A stretch of DNA of 39,446 nt from a bacterium (GCA_027398005.1 DAHYUM010000005.1:1-39446), one strand, 5' to 3'. Positions 26,712 through 36,002 are shown, counted from the stretch's first letter. Notes: a model not told the origin generated them from the letters alone. Made by a program: numbers and translations.

Positions 26712-27494
26712 ATGGATATTTCTATTGTATTAATAACCTGGCGTATGAAAAACCTGCTTGAAGTGCTCCTTTCTTCGCTGATAAAGTATTCCGAAGGATT
26801 TACCTACGAAATTATTCTTATCGATAACAATTCGCAGGATGGTACGGTAGAAATGATTAAAGAGAAGTATCCGCAGATAATTCTAATTGAAAATGAGGAA
26901 AACAAGGGAGTTGCAAAGGCTCGCAACCAGGGGCTTGCCCTGGCAAAGGGAAGATACCGGCTAATACTCGACGCGGATATGGAGCTGACGGAAAATACTA
27001 TTAAACATCTGTTCGATTATATGGAAAAAGATAATACCTGCGGCTTGATAGGCGCCAGATTGACCGAACCCGACGGAACCATGCAGTTTTCATGCAAAAG
27101 GTTTCCTACTCTTCTCTCATTTGTTGCCCGCAGGCTCGAATCAATTTCAGCTGTAAGGAATTCCAATCTGCTAAGGCATCATCAAATGGAGGATTGGGAC
27201 CATAATTCGATACGCGAAGTGGATTACTTAATTGGCGCATGCCAGTTTTTCAGACGCGAAGTAATGGAAAAAATTGGTGTTTACGATGACCAGATTTTCT
27301 ACGGCCCCGAAGATATTGATTACTGCCTGCGCGTATGGCGCGCCGGCTGGAAAGTGGTTTACTATCCTTTTACAAGCATAATACATCACGAGCAGAGAAT
27401 GACCAAAAAGTCGTTCTTCTCAAAAATTACGGTTAAACACTTTATAGGGATATTCCATATTTTCAAAAAATATAATTGGAAATTAACCCGGTGA
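26712..27494 (+). CDS. Family 2 glycosyltransferase
   Basis: A 260-residue cytoplasmic GT-A enzyme. Motifs in order: SIVLITWRMKNLLEVLLSSL, IILIDNNSQDGTVEM, NKGVAKARNQGLALAKG, the metal-binding D87-A-D89, LIGARLTEPDG, and YGPEDIDYCLRVWRAGW, the E-D motif of rhamnosyl- and related transferases. Which sugar it transfers is not determinable here. It lies three bases before the oxidase gene. Confidence 0.88.
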   Translation: MDISIVLITWRMKNLLEVLLSSLIKYSEGFTYEIILIDNNSQDGTVEMIKEKYPQIILIENEENKGVAKARNQGLALAKGRYRLILDADMELTENTIKHLFDYMEKDNTCGLIGARLTEPDGTMQFSCKRFPTLLSFVARRLESISAVRNSNLLRHHQMEDWDHNSIREVDYLIGACQFFRREVMEKIGVYDDQIFYGPEDIDYCLRVWRAGWKVVYYPFTSIIHHEQRMTKKSFFSKITVKHFIGIFHIFKKYNWKLTR

Positions 27495-27497
27495 TTT

Positions 27498-28694
27498 ATG
27501 TTTGATATAACAATTATTGGGGCCGGAATTGTAGGGCTTGCAACGGCGCTTAAAATCCTGGAAAAGAAGCCTTCGGCAAAAATACTCATTCTCGAAAAGG
27601 AGAATGACATCTGCCGGCATCAGACCGGGAATAACAGCGGCGTAATACATTCCGGAATTTACTACAAACCGGGAAGCCTTAAAGCAGTAAACTGCCGCAG
27701 GGGATATAAAATGCTCCTCGAATTCTGCGACAAGAATGAAATTAAATATGAAATATGCGGTAAGGTTATTGCCGCCATAGACGAAAGCCAGCTTGCCGAT
27801 ATGGAGAACCTTTATAAAAGGGGAATTGAAAACGGGCTTGAAGGCATACGAAAAATTACAAAAAGTGAATTGAATGAAATTGAGCCCAATGTAAATGCCG
27901 CCGCGGGGCTTTTTGTGCCGCAGACAGGTATTATAAATTATCTTGATGTATCTAAAAAATACCTTGAACATATTTTAGATAAAGATGCACAGTTGAATTT
28001 GAACGAGGAAGTGGTTTCAATTGAAAAGGATAACGGCGGGCACGTTGTTGTTACAAACAAGGGCTCGTATAAAACCAGAATTGTAGTATCGTGCGCGGGG
28101 CTCCAGTCGGACCGCATTGCCCGGCTTACCAACCCCGAAGTTGAGCTGAAAATAATTCCCTTCAGGGGGGAATATTATAAATTACGCCCCGAAAAGGAAC
28201 ACCTGGTTAAATCGCTTATATACCCGGTGCCAAACCCTGCCTTCCCGTTTCTCGGAGTTCACTTTACAAGAATGATTAAGGGGGGAGTTGAAGCAGGACC
28301 CAATGCGGTTCTTTCCTTCAAAAGGGAAGGGTACAGCAAAACCTCGTTCAACTTAAAAGATGCAGTTGAAACATTCGCATGGCCCGGATTCAGGAAGGTG
28401 ATGTATAAATACTGGAAAACCGGAATGGGGGAATTTTACCGCTCTTACAGCAAGAGCGCTTTTACCGATGCTCTGCGCAAACTTATCCCCGGAATAAACA
28501 AAAATGATCTTATTCAGGGGGGAGCGGGAATAAGGGCTCAGGCATGCGATAATAAAGGGGGGCTGGTAGACGACTTTTATTTTGTTGAATCAAAGAATAT
28601 ATTACACGTTTGTAATGCGCCTTCTCCGGCGGCTACGGCTTCGTTGGCAATAGGGGATATTATTTCGGATAAAGTATTAGCTCAGTTCAATTAA
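27498..28694 (+). CDS. lhgO: FAD-dependent L-2-hydroxyglutarate oxidase family protein (LhgO-like)
   Basis: The 398 residues begin with the FAD-binding G8-A-G-I-V-G13 loop, followed by the family block QTGNNSGVIHSGIYYKPGSLKA, LFVPQTGIINY, VVSCAGLQSD, IIPFRGEYYKL and C-terminal GGAGIRAQA. This is the DAO-fold family of L-2-hydroxyglutarate dehydrogenase/oxidase, which makes 2-oxoglutarate and passes electrons to quinone or oxygen. Its place between a glycosyltransferase and the initiating sugar transferase is unexpected. Either it is a metabolic gene that lodged here, or it has been adapted to a related hydroxyacid; the sequence does not decide. Confidence 0.88.
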   Translation: MFDITIIGAGIVGLATALKILEKKPSAKILILEKENDICRHQTGNNSGVIHSGIYYKPGSLKAVNCRRGYKMLLEFCDKNEIKYEICGKVIAAIDESQLADMENLYKRGIENGLEGIRKITKSELNEIEPNVNAAAGLFVPQTGIINYLDVSKKYLEHILDKDAQLNLNEEVVSIEKDNGGHVVVTNKGSYKTRIVVSCAGLQSDRIARLTNPEVELKIIPFRGEYYKLRPEKEHLVKSLIYPVPNPAFPFLGVHFTRMIKGGVEAGPNAVLSFKREGYSKTSFNLKDAVETFAWPGFRKVMYKYWKTGMGEFYRSYSKSAFTDALRKLIPGINKNDLIQGGAGIRAQACDNKGGLVDDFYFVESKNILHVCNAPSPAATASLAIGDIISDKVLAQFN

Positions 28695-28707
28695 TTGCGG
28701 GCCTATT

Positions 28708-30111
28708 TTGAGTAAAAAATTAGAAAAAATATTAATTCTTCTCATCGATTTCTTTACAATGAACATAGCCCTGATGTTCTTCTTTTATTTCAGGGTAAAT
28801 ACAGGCTGGTTCGATCTTATTACCGAACCGGTTCTGCTTTCGACCATGATTGCGGTTTATGTTTACTGGGTTGTATTCTTCACTTTTGCCGGCATGTACA
28901 AAACCTGGTTTGCATCCTCTCGGTTCGATGAGCTTTCCACCCTATTCAAGACCTCGTTCATCGGGGTTTTTCTCCTATTCTTTTTTATTATATACGACGA
29001 TTATATGCACGGAATGCCTCCGCAGCCTCCTACATTTATTCTTATTTACTGGGGACTCTTTTTCTTTCTGGTAGGCACCGGCAGGGTTGCAATACGCAGC
29101 ATTCAGAGAAGTCTTCTTATAAAAGGCATAGGTAGAAGGAACGCAATTATAGTAGGGTCCGGTTCTTCTGCAAGGAATATCTACCAGATGGTGCATAAAC
29201 ACAGGGGTCTGGGGCTGGATGTTCTTGGCTACGTTGCCGAAAAAAATGATGCCGGTGAATCTGCCCCTCTTAACGGTTCCGTTATAGGCGCCATTGAAGA
29301 TATTAAAGATATAATTTTGAATAATAACATAAAGACTGTAATTATTGCCCTTGAAAGGCACGAAGAGGAAATTATTTCGGGCGTAATTGAAAAATGTGAA
29401 GGTACAAATGTATCGCTTAAAATTGTGCCCGATCTTTACGAGATTATGAGCGGCCAGGCGCGCACAAGCCAGATATACGGTTTTCCGCTTATTGACATTA
29501 TGCCCGAGCTGATGCCCGAATGGGAAAAAAGCATGAAACGCATTATAGATATTTTAATGTCATTCATACTTTTAATTGTTTCGTTTCCTGTTACCTTAAT
29601 TGCGGCAATAGCCATAAAGCTCGAAAGCAGGGGGCCTGTTTTTTATAAGCAGGAAAGAATGGGGCTTAACGGAAAAGTATTTAAAATAATAAAATTCAGG
29701 TCGATGGTTCAGGATGCCGAAAAGGCGAGCGGGCCCGTCTGGTCCACAAAAGGGGATTCGAGAATAACTAAAGTAGGCAAATTTATCAGGCGTGTAAGAA
29801 TAGACGAAATACCGCAGATAATAAATATCTTCAAGGGGGAAATGAGTTTTGTAGGGCCCCGCCCCGAAAGGCCTTTCTTTGTTGAAAAACTTTCGCAGGA
29901 AATTCCGCTGTATAAAAGAAGATTGAAAGTCCGTCCCGGTGTAACCGGCTGGGCTCAGGTTAAGCACAAATATGACGAATCGATTGACGATGTTAAGGTT
30001 AAGCTAAGGTACGATTTGTTTTACATTGAAAACATATCCTTAAGAATGGATTTCAAGATAATATTCCGTACGGTTTTTGTGGTTCTATTCGGCAAAGGGC
30101 ATTTTGAATAA
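28708..30111 (+). CDS. Polyprenyl-phosphate hexose-1-phosphate transferase (WbaP/WcaJ type)
   Basis: The likely initiating enzyme of the polysaccharide, transferring a hexose-1-phosphate from a nucleotide sugar to undecaprenyl phosphate. The 467-residue layout is complete: four N-terminal membrane helices (about 1-130), a Rossmann-like domain (IIVGSGSSARN onwards), then the catalytic domain beginning MKRIIDILMSF with VFYKQERMG, FKIIKFRSM, the catalytic D366-E367 in RIDEIPQ, GEMSFVGPRPER and RPGVTGWAQV. The start is a TTG, the only candidate that keeps the first helix; no good ribosome site is seen. The specific sugar is unknown. Confidence 0.92.
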   Translation: MSKKLEKILILLIDFFTMNIALMFFFYFRVNTGWFDLITEPVLLSTMIAVYVYWVVFFTFAGMYKTWFASSRFDELSTLFKTSFIGVFLLFFFIIYDDYMHGMPPQPPTFILIYWGLFFFLVGTGRVAIRSIQRSLLIKGIGRRNAIIVGSGSSARNIYQMVHKHRGLGLDVLGYVAEKNDAGESAPLNGSVIGAIEDIKDIILNNNIKTVIIALERHEEEIISGVIEKCEGTNVSLKIVPDLYEIMSGQARTSQIYGFPLIDIMPELMPEWEKSMKRIIDILMSFILLIVSFPVTLIAAIAIKLESRGPVFYKQERMGLNGKVFKIIKFRSMVQDAEKASGPVWSTKGDSRITKVGKFIRRVRIDEIPQIINIFKGEMSFVGPRPERPFFVEKLSQEIPLYKRRLKVRPGVTGWAQVKHKYDESIDDVKVKLRYDLFYIENISLRMDFKIIFRTVFVVLFGKGHFE

Positions 30112-30130
30112 ACAAATTAAAGGGTTTGGT

Positions 30131-30847
30131 TTGAAAACACTCGTTATAATACCTACTTATAATGAACTTGATAATGTCAGGAAGCTGATTCCCGATATAC
30201 TTGAGAGGCATCCCGATTTTAATGTTCTTATAGTTGATGACGGAAGCCCCGACGGCACCGGCTCTTATGTTAAAGATTTAAGCCTTAAGGATGAAAGGGT
30301 TAAACTGCTTGAAAGGGAAAAGAAGCTTGGGCTTGGAACTGCATACGTTGCAGGGTTCAGGTATATGCTTTCCAACGGATACGACCTTGCATTGCAGATG
30401 GATGCTGATTATTCGCACGACCCGGGAGAACTGAAAAATTTTATTAACGCAGCCCAAAATTACGACCTTATAATAGGCAGCCGTTATATAACAGGGGTTA
30501 ATGTTGTAAATTGGCCTTTAAGACGTCTTTTGCTCAGTTATTTCGCAAATATATATTCCAGAATTATAACGGGCATTCCGGTAAAGGACTGTACCGGCGG
30601 ATTTAAATGTTTCCGCCGCGCCGTATTGGAATCGATAAACTTGGATAAAATTAAATCGAACGGATATTCTTTCCAGATAGAGATGAATTACAAAGCATGG
30701 AAAAACGGATTCCGCATTGGCGAAATTCCTATAATATTTGTCGATAGAATTATGGGGCATTCAAAAATGTCTAAAAGCATTGTTTACGAAGCGGTTTTTA
30801 TGGTCTGGAAATTAAGAATCAGAAGCATTTTCGGTAAATTAAATTAA
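30131..30847 (+). CDS. Polyprenol-phosphate mannose/glucose synthase-like GT2 (DPM1 type)
   Basis: A 238-residue soluble GT-A enzyme: TLVIIPTYNELDNV at the N-terminus, VDDGSPDGTG (D36-D37), LGLGTAYVAGF, metal-binding D91-A-D93 in QMDADYSHDP, GSRYITG and DCTGGFKCFRR. These match dolichyl/polyprenyl-phosphate mannose synthases, which load a sugar on the lipid carrier for use outside the cytoplasm. I choose the TTG giving MKTLVIIPT, with AAAGGG seven bases upstream. A GTG at 30077 is open but would overlap the previous gene by 35 bases and add unconserved residues. No membrane helices follow, so it is the short form. Confidence 0.87.
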   Translation: MKTLVIIPTYNELDNVRKLIPDILERHPDFNVLIVDDGSPDGTGSYVKDLSLKDERVKLLEREKKLGLGTAYVAGFRYMLSNGYDLALQMDADYSHDPGELKNFINAAQNYDLIIGSRYITGVNVVNWPLRRLLLSYFANIYSRIITGIPVKDCTGGFKCFRRAVLESINLDKIKSNGYSFQIEMNYKAWKNGFRIGEIPIIFVDRIMGHSKMSKSIVYEAVFMVWKLRIRSIFGKLN

Positions 30848-30854
30848 TCTAGTA

Positions 30855-32843
30855 ATGAAAGATCTCTCAATTATAATAGTAAACTATAATGTTAAGGAGT
30901 TTCTGCAGAATCTTCTCTATTCAATAGAAAAGGCATCGCAGAATCTGTCGGTTGAAACATTCGTAGTGGATAATGCCTCTGACGACGGAAGCGTTGATAT
31001 TATAAAAGAGAAATTCCCCTCTGTAAATTTAATTGCCAATAAAACGAATATAGGTTTTGGGGCGGCCAACAATATGGCCATGGCTAAGTCTGCCGGTAAA
31101 TATGTTCTTCTCATTAATCCCGATACTATTGTTAAGGAAGACACACTTGTAAAGATGGTTTCTTTCTTCGAAAGCCGTAAAGATGCCGGCATAGCAGGGT
31201 GCCGAGTGCTTAACCCCGACGGGTCTCTTCAGCTTGCGTGCAGAAGAAGTTTCCCCGGTCCGTGGACCTCTTTTACGAAAGTTACCGGATTAAGTTCTTT
31301 ATTCCCGAAGAGCAGGCTTTTTGCAAAATATAATTTGACTTATCTTGACGAGAACAAGACCTACGAAGTAGATGCAGTATCCGGCTCTTTTATGATGATG
31401 AGCCGCGAGGCATATAATAAGGTGGGCGGGTTCGATGAACAGTTCTTTATGTACGGCGAAGATATTGACCTTTGCTACAGAACCCAAAAAGCCGGTTTTA
31501 AAGTTTACTTTTTTCATGAGACTGAAATTATCCACTACAAAGGGGAAAGCACTAAACGAAGCAGTATAGACGAGACAACGGTGTTTTACCAGGCAATGCA
31601 TTTATTTGTCCGTAAACATCTTTCCTCTTCATTTATAGTAGAATTAATCCTTCAGTTCGCAATTTTCATCAGAAAGATATTCGCTTTCCTAAATATATAC
31701 CGTTTGATTGCCGCCGGCATTGTAATCGATTTTGTAATATTTTCATTCTCATTACTGGCGGCCGAAAAAATATACGGAATGTTTAAAGCGCACAGTTTCC
31801 CCGAGTATTCAAAACCGTGGGTTTTTATTGTACCTGCTTTTATTCAGGTAATGGTTTCAGCATTCTCAATGGCATATAAGAAAAATTCCATTTCCATTCT
31901 GCGAAGCCTTATATCGCTATTTTACGGAATACTGCTTCTTTCGACTATTACATATTTCTTTAAAGGTGTGGCATTCAGCAGAGCCCTTCTGCTTATCAAT
32001 TACATTATAGTATTAATTGCATTCCCCCTCTGGAGAATTATCTTTAAGGCTAAATTCAAAATAGGCATAGTTGCAGAATCGAGAAAAATAGGCACTCTTG
32101 TTGTAGGAACCGGCGAAAACGCCCTAAAGCTTGCCGCAAAACTAAATGCAAGTTTTACCAGTATTTACAGGGTAGCCGGGCTGATAGGGCAGACACGAAA
32201 GCAGATAGGGGAGAAAATTGAAAAATACCCGGTGCTGGGGAGTATTGAAAATATTAAAAAAGTAATTAACGAAAATAAAATTGATAAGGTAATATTTTCG
32301 TCTGAAGAGCTATCGTATAACCAGATGTTTGCAATTGTAGCCGATTGCCAGGGGGAAAACGTTGAATTTGTAGTAGCGGGAAACGATTTGAATTACCTCG
32401 TAGGCAAATCATCAATTTCAATGCTCGATGATATTCCGCTCCTTAAACTTCAGTACAATATTTCCGATTTTATCCACAGGACCGCTAAAAGGAGTCTGGA
32501 TATTGCCCTTTCGTTATTTTTACTTGTATTAATATATCCTTTTGTTTTAATTGCAGGCCTCTTTAATGGCAAAAAAGGTCCGTTCAGGCGCTTTGTTCTT
32601 AATTCCTTCAAAGTTCTTAAAGGTGGAATCAGCTTTGTAGGTCCAAAGGATAAAGTTGAATATGAAGGCCTTTACGTAGGCAAGCCCGGGCTTACGGGGC
32701 TCTGGTTTACCGAAAATATAGACAGGAATGATTTTCAGGAAAACAAAAAACTTGATATCTTCTATGCGAAAAATCAAAATATATGGCTTGACCTCGAAAT
32801 TTTGGGCAAGTCTTTTTCTAAAATGTTTTACGGAGACAAATAG
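30855..32843 (+). CDS. GT2 glycosyltransferase fused to a degenerate sugar-phosphate transferase
   Basis: A 662-residue fusion. Residues 1 to about 260 are a complete GT2 domain: [27 protein letters not shown]88-P-D90, and [16 protein letters not shown]. The rest follows the layout of the polyprenyl-phosphate hexose-1-phosphate transferase two genes upstream: four membrane helices (about 285-405), a Rossmann-like domain ([16 protein letters not shown]), then [16 protein letters not shown]. The catalytic part is reduced. The Y-K-Q-E-R, K-F-R-S-M and D-E-I-P-Q elements are missing, while ISFVGP (S593-P597) and PGLTGLWF remain. The C-terminal part is therefore probably inactive as a transferase and may bind lipid carrier or partners. 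The frame is intact, so it is not a pseudogene. Confidence 0.85.
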   Translation: MKDLSIIIVNYNVKEFLQNLLYSIEKASQNLSVETFVVDNASDDGSVDIIKEKFPSVNLIANKTNIGFGAANNMAMAKSAGKYVLLINPDTIVKEDTLVKMVSFFESRKDAGIAGCRVLNPDGSLQLACRRSFPGPWTSFTKVTGLSSLFPKSRLFAKYNLTYLDENKTYEVDAVSGSFMMMSREAYNKVGGFDEQFFMYGEDIDLCYRTQKAGFKVYFFHETEIIHYKGESTKRSSIDETTVFYQAMHLFVRKHLSSSFIVELILQFAIFIRKIFAFLNIYRLIAAGIVIDFVIFSFSLLAAEKIYGMFKAHSFPEYSKPWVFIVPAFIQVMVSAFSMAYKKNSISILRSLISLFYGILLLSTITYFFKGVAFSRALLLINYIIVLIAFPLWRIIFKAKFKIGIVAESRKIGTLVVGTGENALKLAAKLNASFTSIYRVAGLIGQTRKQIGEKIEKYPVLGSIENIKKVINENKIDKVIFSSEELSYNQMFAIVADCQGENVEFVVAGNDLNYLVGKSSISMLDDIPLLKLQYNISDFIHRTAKRSLDIALSLFLLVLIYPFVLIAGLFNGKKGPFRRFVLNSFKVLKGGISFVGPKDKVEYEGLYVGKPGLTGLWFTENIDRNDFQENKKLDIFYAKNQNIWLDLEILGKSFSKMFYGDK

Positions 32844-33793
32844 TGGCAAAGTATATATTGGATTTTGAAAAACCGATTCTCGAGCTCGAAAATAAAGTTG
32901 CCGAAATGAAGAAACTTGAGGATAACCTCGATATTAGGGACGAAATAAGCAATCTCGAAGAAAAGGTTATTCAGCTTAAAAAATCTATTTACGATAATCT
33001 TACACGCTGGCAGAGGGTTCAGCTTGCCCGCCACCCCGAACGCCCTTATACACTCGATTATATTTTTATGATGACTGATGATTTTGTTGAACTGCACGGC
33101 GACAGGCAGTTCGGCGACGATAAAGCTGTTATTGGAGGATTTTGCACTATTGACGAGCATAAAATTATGTTAATAGGACAGCAGAAGGGAAGGGATACAA
33201 AGCAGAATGTGTATAGAAATTTTGGTATGATGAATCCAGAAGGCTACCGAAAGGCGTTAAGATTAATGAAGCTTGCCGAAAAATATAATAAACCTATTGT
33301 AACATTTATAGATACTCCCGGCGCATATCCCGGCCTGGAAGCAGAACAGAGAGGGCAGGCAGAAGCTATTGCCCGCAACCTGATGGAAATGAGCCGTCTT
33401 AAAGTGCCTATTATTGTAGTAATTATTGGCGAAGGTGACAGCGGCGGCGCTTTGGGTATGGGCGTAGGAGATAGGATTTTAATGCTTCAGAATACCTGGT
33501 ATTCGGTTATAAGCCCCGAATCGTGTTCTAGCATTTTATGGCGCAGCTGGGAATATAAGGAACAGGCCGCAGAAGCTTTAAAACTATCGGCACCCGATTT
33601 ACTGGAACAGGGGATTATTGATAGGATTGTTCCGGAACCACTCGGCGGAGCTCATAAGGACCATAAACTGATGGCCGCTATTCTTAAAACTGTTCTAAAA
33701 GAAGAGCTTGCTTTATTTGTCAAAGCCGACCCGAAAAAATTCCTTGAAAAGAGAATTAAGAAATTCGGCAAAATGGGTATGTTTATTGAATAA
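32843..33793 (+). CDS. accA: Acetyl-CoA carboxylase carboxyltransferase subunit alpha
   Basis: AccA, with AccD, transfers the carboxyl group from biotin to acetyl-CoA, giving malonyl-CoA for fatty acid synthesis. The 316 residues match the family length and show the N-terminal helical segment ([14 protein letters not shown]), [55 protein letters not shown] and [15 protein letters not shown]. The start is a GTG that shares a base with the stop of the fusion gene (TAGTG), so they are probably coupled. accD is not in the window. Confidence 0.96.
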   Translation: MAKYILDFEKPILELENKVAEMKKLEDNLDIRDEISNLEEKVIQLKKSIYDNLTRWQRVQLARHPERPYTLDYIFMMTDDFVELHGDRQFGDDKAVIGGFCTIDEHKIMLIGQQKGRDTKQNVYRNFGMMNPEGYRKALRLMKLAEKYNKPIVTFIDTPGAYPGLEAEQRGQAEAIARNLMEMSRLKVPIIVVIIGEGDSGGALGMGVGDRILMLQNTWYSVISPESCSSILWRSWEYKEQAAEALKLSAPDLLEQGIIDRIVPEPLGGAHKDHKLMAAILKTVLKEELALFVKADPKKFLEKRIKKFGKMGMFIE

Positions 33794-33824
33794 TATATTT
33801 TCTTGTTAACTATTCCGGTAACGT

Positions 33825-34244
33825 ATGATAATCAGTAAGACAAATCTTCGTGTCCGCTATGCCGATACGGATAAAATGCAGTTTGTATATAACGGCAAAT
33901 ATCTTGAGTATTTTGAAGTGGGCAGAACTGAACTGTTGAGAAATAACGGTCTCCCTTATTCCGAAATTGAAAAGAAAGGGTATCAGCTCCCATTGATTGA
34001 AGCGGGAGTTAAATATTTTAAGCCTGCAGTGTACGACGACCTTCTTGAAATTGAAGCCGTCGTAAAGGATATATTTTCGGCAAGACTCACTATTGAATAT
34101 ACTATCCGCAGAAGCGGTACCGGAGAAATAATTACGCAGGGTTTTACTACCCATATGTTTATTACAACCGATTCAAAAAAGGCTGTACGCCCTCCCAAGT
34201 TCTACGTAGATGCATTAAAGCATCATTTCGAAAATAAAGATTAA
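33825..34244 (+). CDS. Acyl-CoA thioesterase, YbgC/4-hydroxybenzoyl-CoA thioesterase type
   Basis: A 139-residue single hotdog-fold protein. The N-terminal V-R-Y-A-D14-T-D16 followed by VYNGKYLEYFEVGRTELLR is the signature of the 4HBT/YbgC family, with D14 in the place of the catalytic aspartate. Members hydrolyse short- or medium-chain or aromatic acyl-CoA. In many bacteria YbgC sits with the Tol-Pal genes; here it follows accA by 31 bases, which points to acyl-CoA metabolism. The substrate is not readable from sequence. Confidence 0.87.
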   Translation: MIISKTNLRVRYADTDKMQFVYNGKYLEYFEVGRTELLRNNGLPYSEIEKKGYQLPLIEAGVKYFKPAVYDDLLEIEAVVKDIFSARLTIEYTIRRSGTGEIITQGFTTHMFITTDSKKAVRPPKFYVDALKHHFENKD

Positions 34245-34255
34245 TTGAGCACACG

Positions 34256-35722
34256 ATGAGCATTGGCGATAAGCTGAAAGAACTTACTAAAGATACCGTG
34301 GTTTACGGCATCAGTACGGTATTGGGACGTTTTTTAACATTTCTGCTGGTGCCTTTTTATACTCATGTGCTTAACCCTGCCGATTATGGCATCTGCTCTA
34401 ATATTTATTCTTATCTTGCTTTTATTTCGCTTGTTTATATATACGGAATGGATGTCGCGTTCCAGAAATATGCCGCTAATGCCGGCCATGTTGAAAAGAA
34501 AAATCTTTTTTCTACACCTTTTATATTTGTTTTCGGCACTTCAATAATCTTTTCTATTCTTATCTTTTCTGTTAAGGGAATGTTTAATTCCCTTATGGAA
34601 GTGCCTCCCCGGTATGACAGTCTGATTCTTTATATGATATTGATAATGTTTTTCGATTCCGTGGCATTAGTTCCTTTTGCCAACCTTAGGCTCGAAAGAA
34701 AGGCGAAGAAATTCGCGTCGATTAAATTCGTAAATATAATTATCCAAATCATTCTTAATTTCGTACTTATTTTTAAAATGAAGATGGGCATAGAGGCGAT
34801 TTTTATAAGCAATCTTGCCGCTTCGGTTGTTACATTCTTTCTTCTCGCAGGCGAAATTAAACGGTTTTTTGTATTTAAAATTGAAAAAAACACCCTCAAA
34901 AAAATGCTCTGGTTTGGTCTGCCCTATCTTCCGGCAAGCGTAGGGGCCACAATAGTGCAGGTGGTGGACCGCCCCCTTGTAATGAAAATGGCCGGAGCCG
35001 ATATGTGCGGTATTTACCAGGCTAACTACAAACTTGGCATTTTTATGATGCTTATTGTTTCTATGTTCCAGTATGCATGGCAGCCTTTTCTTCTAACGCA
35101 CGCAAAGGAAGAGAATGCTAAAGAGATATTTTCTAAAGTGCTTACCCTTTTCCTTATCGTTGCTTCGGCAATATGGATTATTATAAGCCTCTTCATAGAT
35201 AATCTGGTAAAATTCTCCCTATTCGGAAAAACCTTCTTCGGGGCCAAATACCAAACCGGCTGGGAAATTGTTCCTATTATTTTAATGGCTTACATTTTTC
35301 ACGGAATGTACGTCAATTTTACTGCCGGAATATATATAGAAGAAAAAAACAAATACCTTCCATTTATAACAGGCGCAGGGGCTCTTATAAATGTGGTTGT
35401 TAATTTATGGATTATTCCTGTGCTAGGTATTATGGGCGCCGCCCTTGCTACTCTTGCCAGCTATGTCCTCATGTCGAGCATGATTTTTGTGTTCGCCCAG
35501 AAGTACTACAGAATAAATTATGAATACAGGAAAGTAATAACAATTCTTTCAATGATTATAATAAGCGCCGGAATTTATTATTACCTTTATTATTCCGGCA
35601 ATTTGTACTTCTCATTTAAACTACTCATTCTGGCTCTTTTTATTACTCTTCTTTTTGCCCTCAAAGTGGTTAAAAAACAGGAAATTATTCCTGTCTTCAA
35701 TTCCCTCTTAAGAAGGAAATGA
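34256..35722 (+). CDS. Second polysaccharide flippase (MOP superfamily)
   Basis: A 488-residue membrane protein with about 14 hydrophobic segments. The N-terminal KELTKDTVVYGISTVLGRFLTFLLVPFYTHVLNPADYGICS is typical of Wzx/polysaccharide-biosynthesis proteins (L-x-P-x-Y-T-x-x-L-x-P-x-x-Y-G). It is clearly distinct in sequence from the flippase at 21745-23190. It follows the thioesterase gene by 11 bases and is the last gene before the repeat-bearing intergenic region. It may flip a different lipid-linked glycan from that of the main locus. Confidence 0.88.
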   Translation: MSIGDKLKELTKDTVVYGISTVLGRFLTFLLVPFYTHVLNPADYGICSNIYSYLAFISLVYIYGMDVAFQKYAANAGHVEKKNLFSTPFIFVFGTSIIFSILIFSVKGMFNSLMEVPPRYDSLILYMILIMFFDSVALVPFANLRLERKAKKFASIKFVNIIIQIILNFVLIFKMKMGIEAIFISNLAASVVTFFLLAGEIKRFFVFKIEKNTLKKMLWFGLPYLPASVGATIVQVVDRPLVMKMAGADMCGIYQANYKLGIFMMLIVSMFQYAWQPFLLTHAKEENAKEIFSKVLTLFLIVASAIWIIISLFIDNLVKFSLFGKTFFGAKYQTGWEIVPIILMAYIFHGMYVNFTAGIYIEEKNKYLPFITGAGALINVVVNLWIIPVLGIMGAALATLASYVLMSSMIFVFAQKYYRINYEYRKVITILSMIIISAGIYYYLYYSGNLYFSFKLLILALFITLLFALKVVKKQEIIPVFNSLLRRK

Positions 35723-35778
35723 CCCAAACTAAAATATTTCGGGAATTGTCCTTTTTAACTTATCACCTATACTTGCCA

Positions 35779-35810
35779 TTTTTAAACTTGCCGTCAGCTT
35801 AAGCTGACGG
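35779..35810 (+). repeat. 32-bp repeat with perfect 20-bp palindrome, copy 1
   Basis: TTTTTAAACTTG followed by the self-complementary CCGTCAGCTTAAGCTGACGG (35791-35810). The 20-bp palindrome could form a cruciform or an RNA hairpin. AATTAAA follows. Copy 2 starts exactly 110 bp later and is identical over all 32 bases. Confidence 0.9.
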
Positions 35811-35888
35811 AATTAAAGCGATAAAAGTAGAAAAAGCTATTTATGGCTTTAACAAATCAGGTTAAACTTGAGATTTAATGAATTAGTG

Positions 35889-35920
35889 TTTTTAAACTTG
35901 CCGTCAGCTTAAGCTGACGG
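35889..35920 (+). repeat. 32-bp repeat with perfect 20-bp palindrome, copy 2
   Basis: Identical to copy 1 over 32 bases, with the palindrome at 35901-35920. The similarity continues after a single inserted G (GAATTAAA against AATTAAA). It is followed by an A/T run, so transcripts reading through may be terminated or stabilised here. The unit resembles dispersed REP-type palindromes, an inference from form only. Confidence 0.9.
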
Positions 35921-36002
35921 GAATTAAAAAAATATTTTTTACTTCAAAGTAGGAATTTAAATTTCATCCGATTAATTTGTACTCATAATTCAAAGGTGGT
36001 GG

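Larger units (their letters stand above)
35723..36002 (+). other. Intergenic region between the flippase and dut genes
   Basis: No gene is visible in these 280 bases. They contain two identical 32-bp repeats (listed separately), an extra ACTTGCC before the first copy, a weak 5-bp hairpin AAAGC/GCTTT between the copies, and a strong purine-rich ribosome site (AAAGGTGGTGG) directly before dut. The AT-rich 60 bases before dut probably contain its promoter, but I could not pick convincing boxes. Confidence 0.6.

Noticed and set aside
30077-30130. A GTG start giving an 18-residue N-terminal extension to the DPM1-type enzyme
   Set aside because: It would overlap the previous gene by 35 bases with unconserved residues. 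The TTG directly before KTLVIIPT has a ribosome site and fits the family N-terminus.
35829-35848. Short hairpin AAAGC/GCTTT between the two palindromic repeats
   Set aside because: The stem is only 5 bp with an AT-rich loop, which is expected by chance in such sequence.
35779-35920. The two 32-bp repeats as a minimal CRISPR array
   Set aside because: Only two copies exist, the 78-base spacing is too long for a spacer, the unit is a full palindrome, and no cas gene is present.
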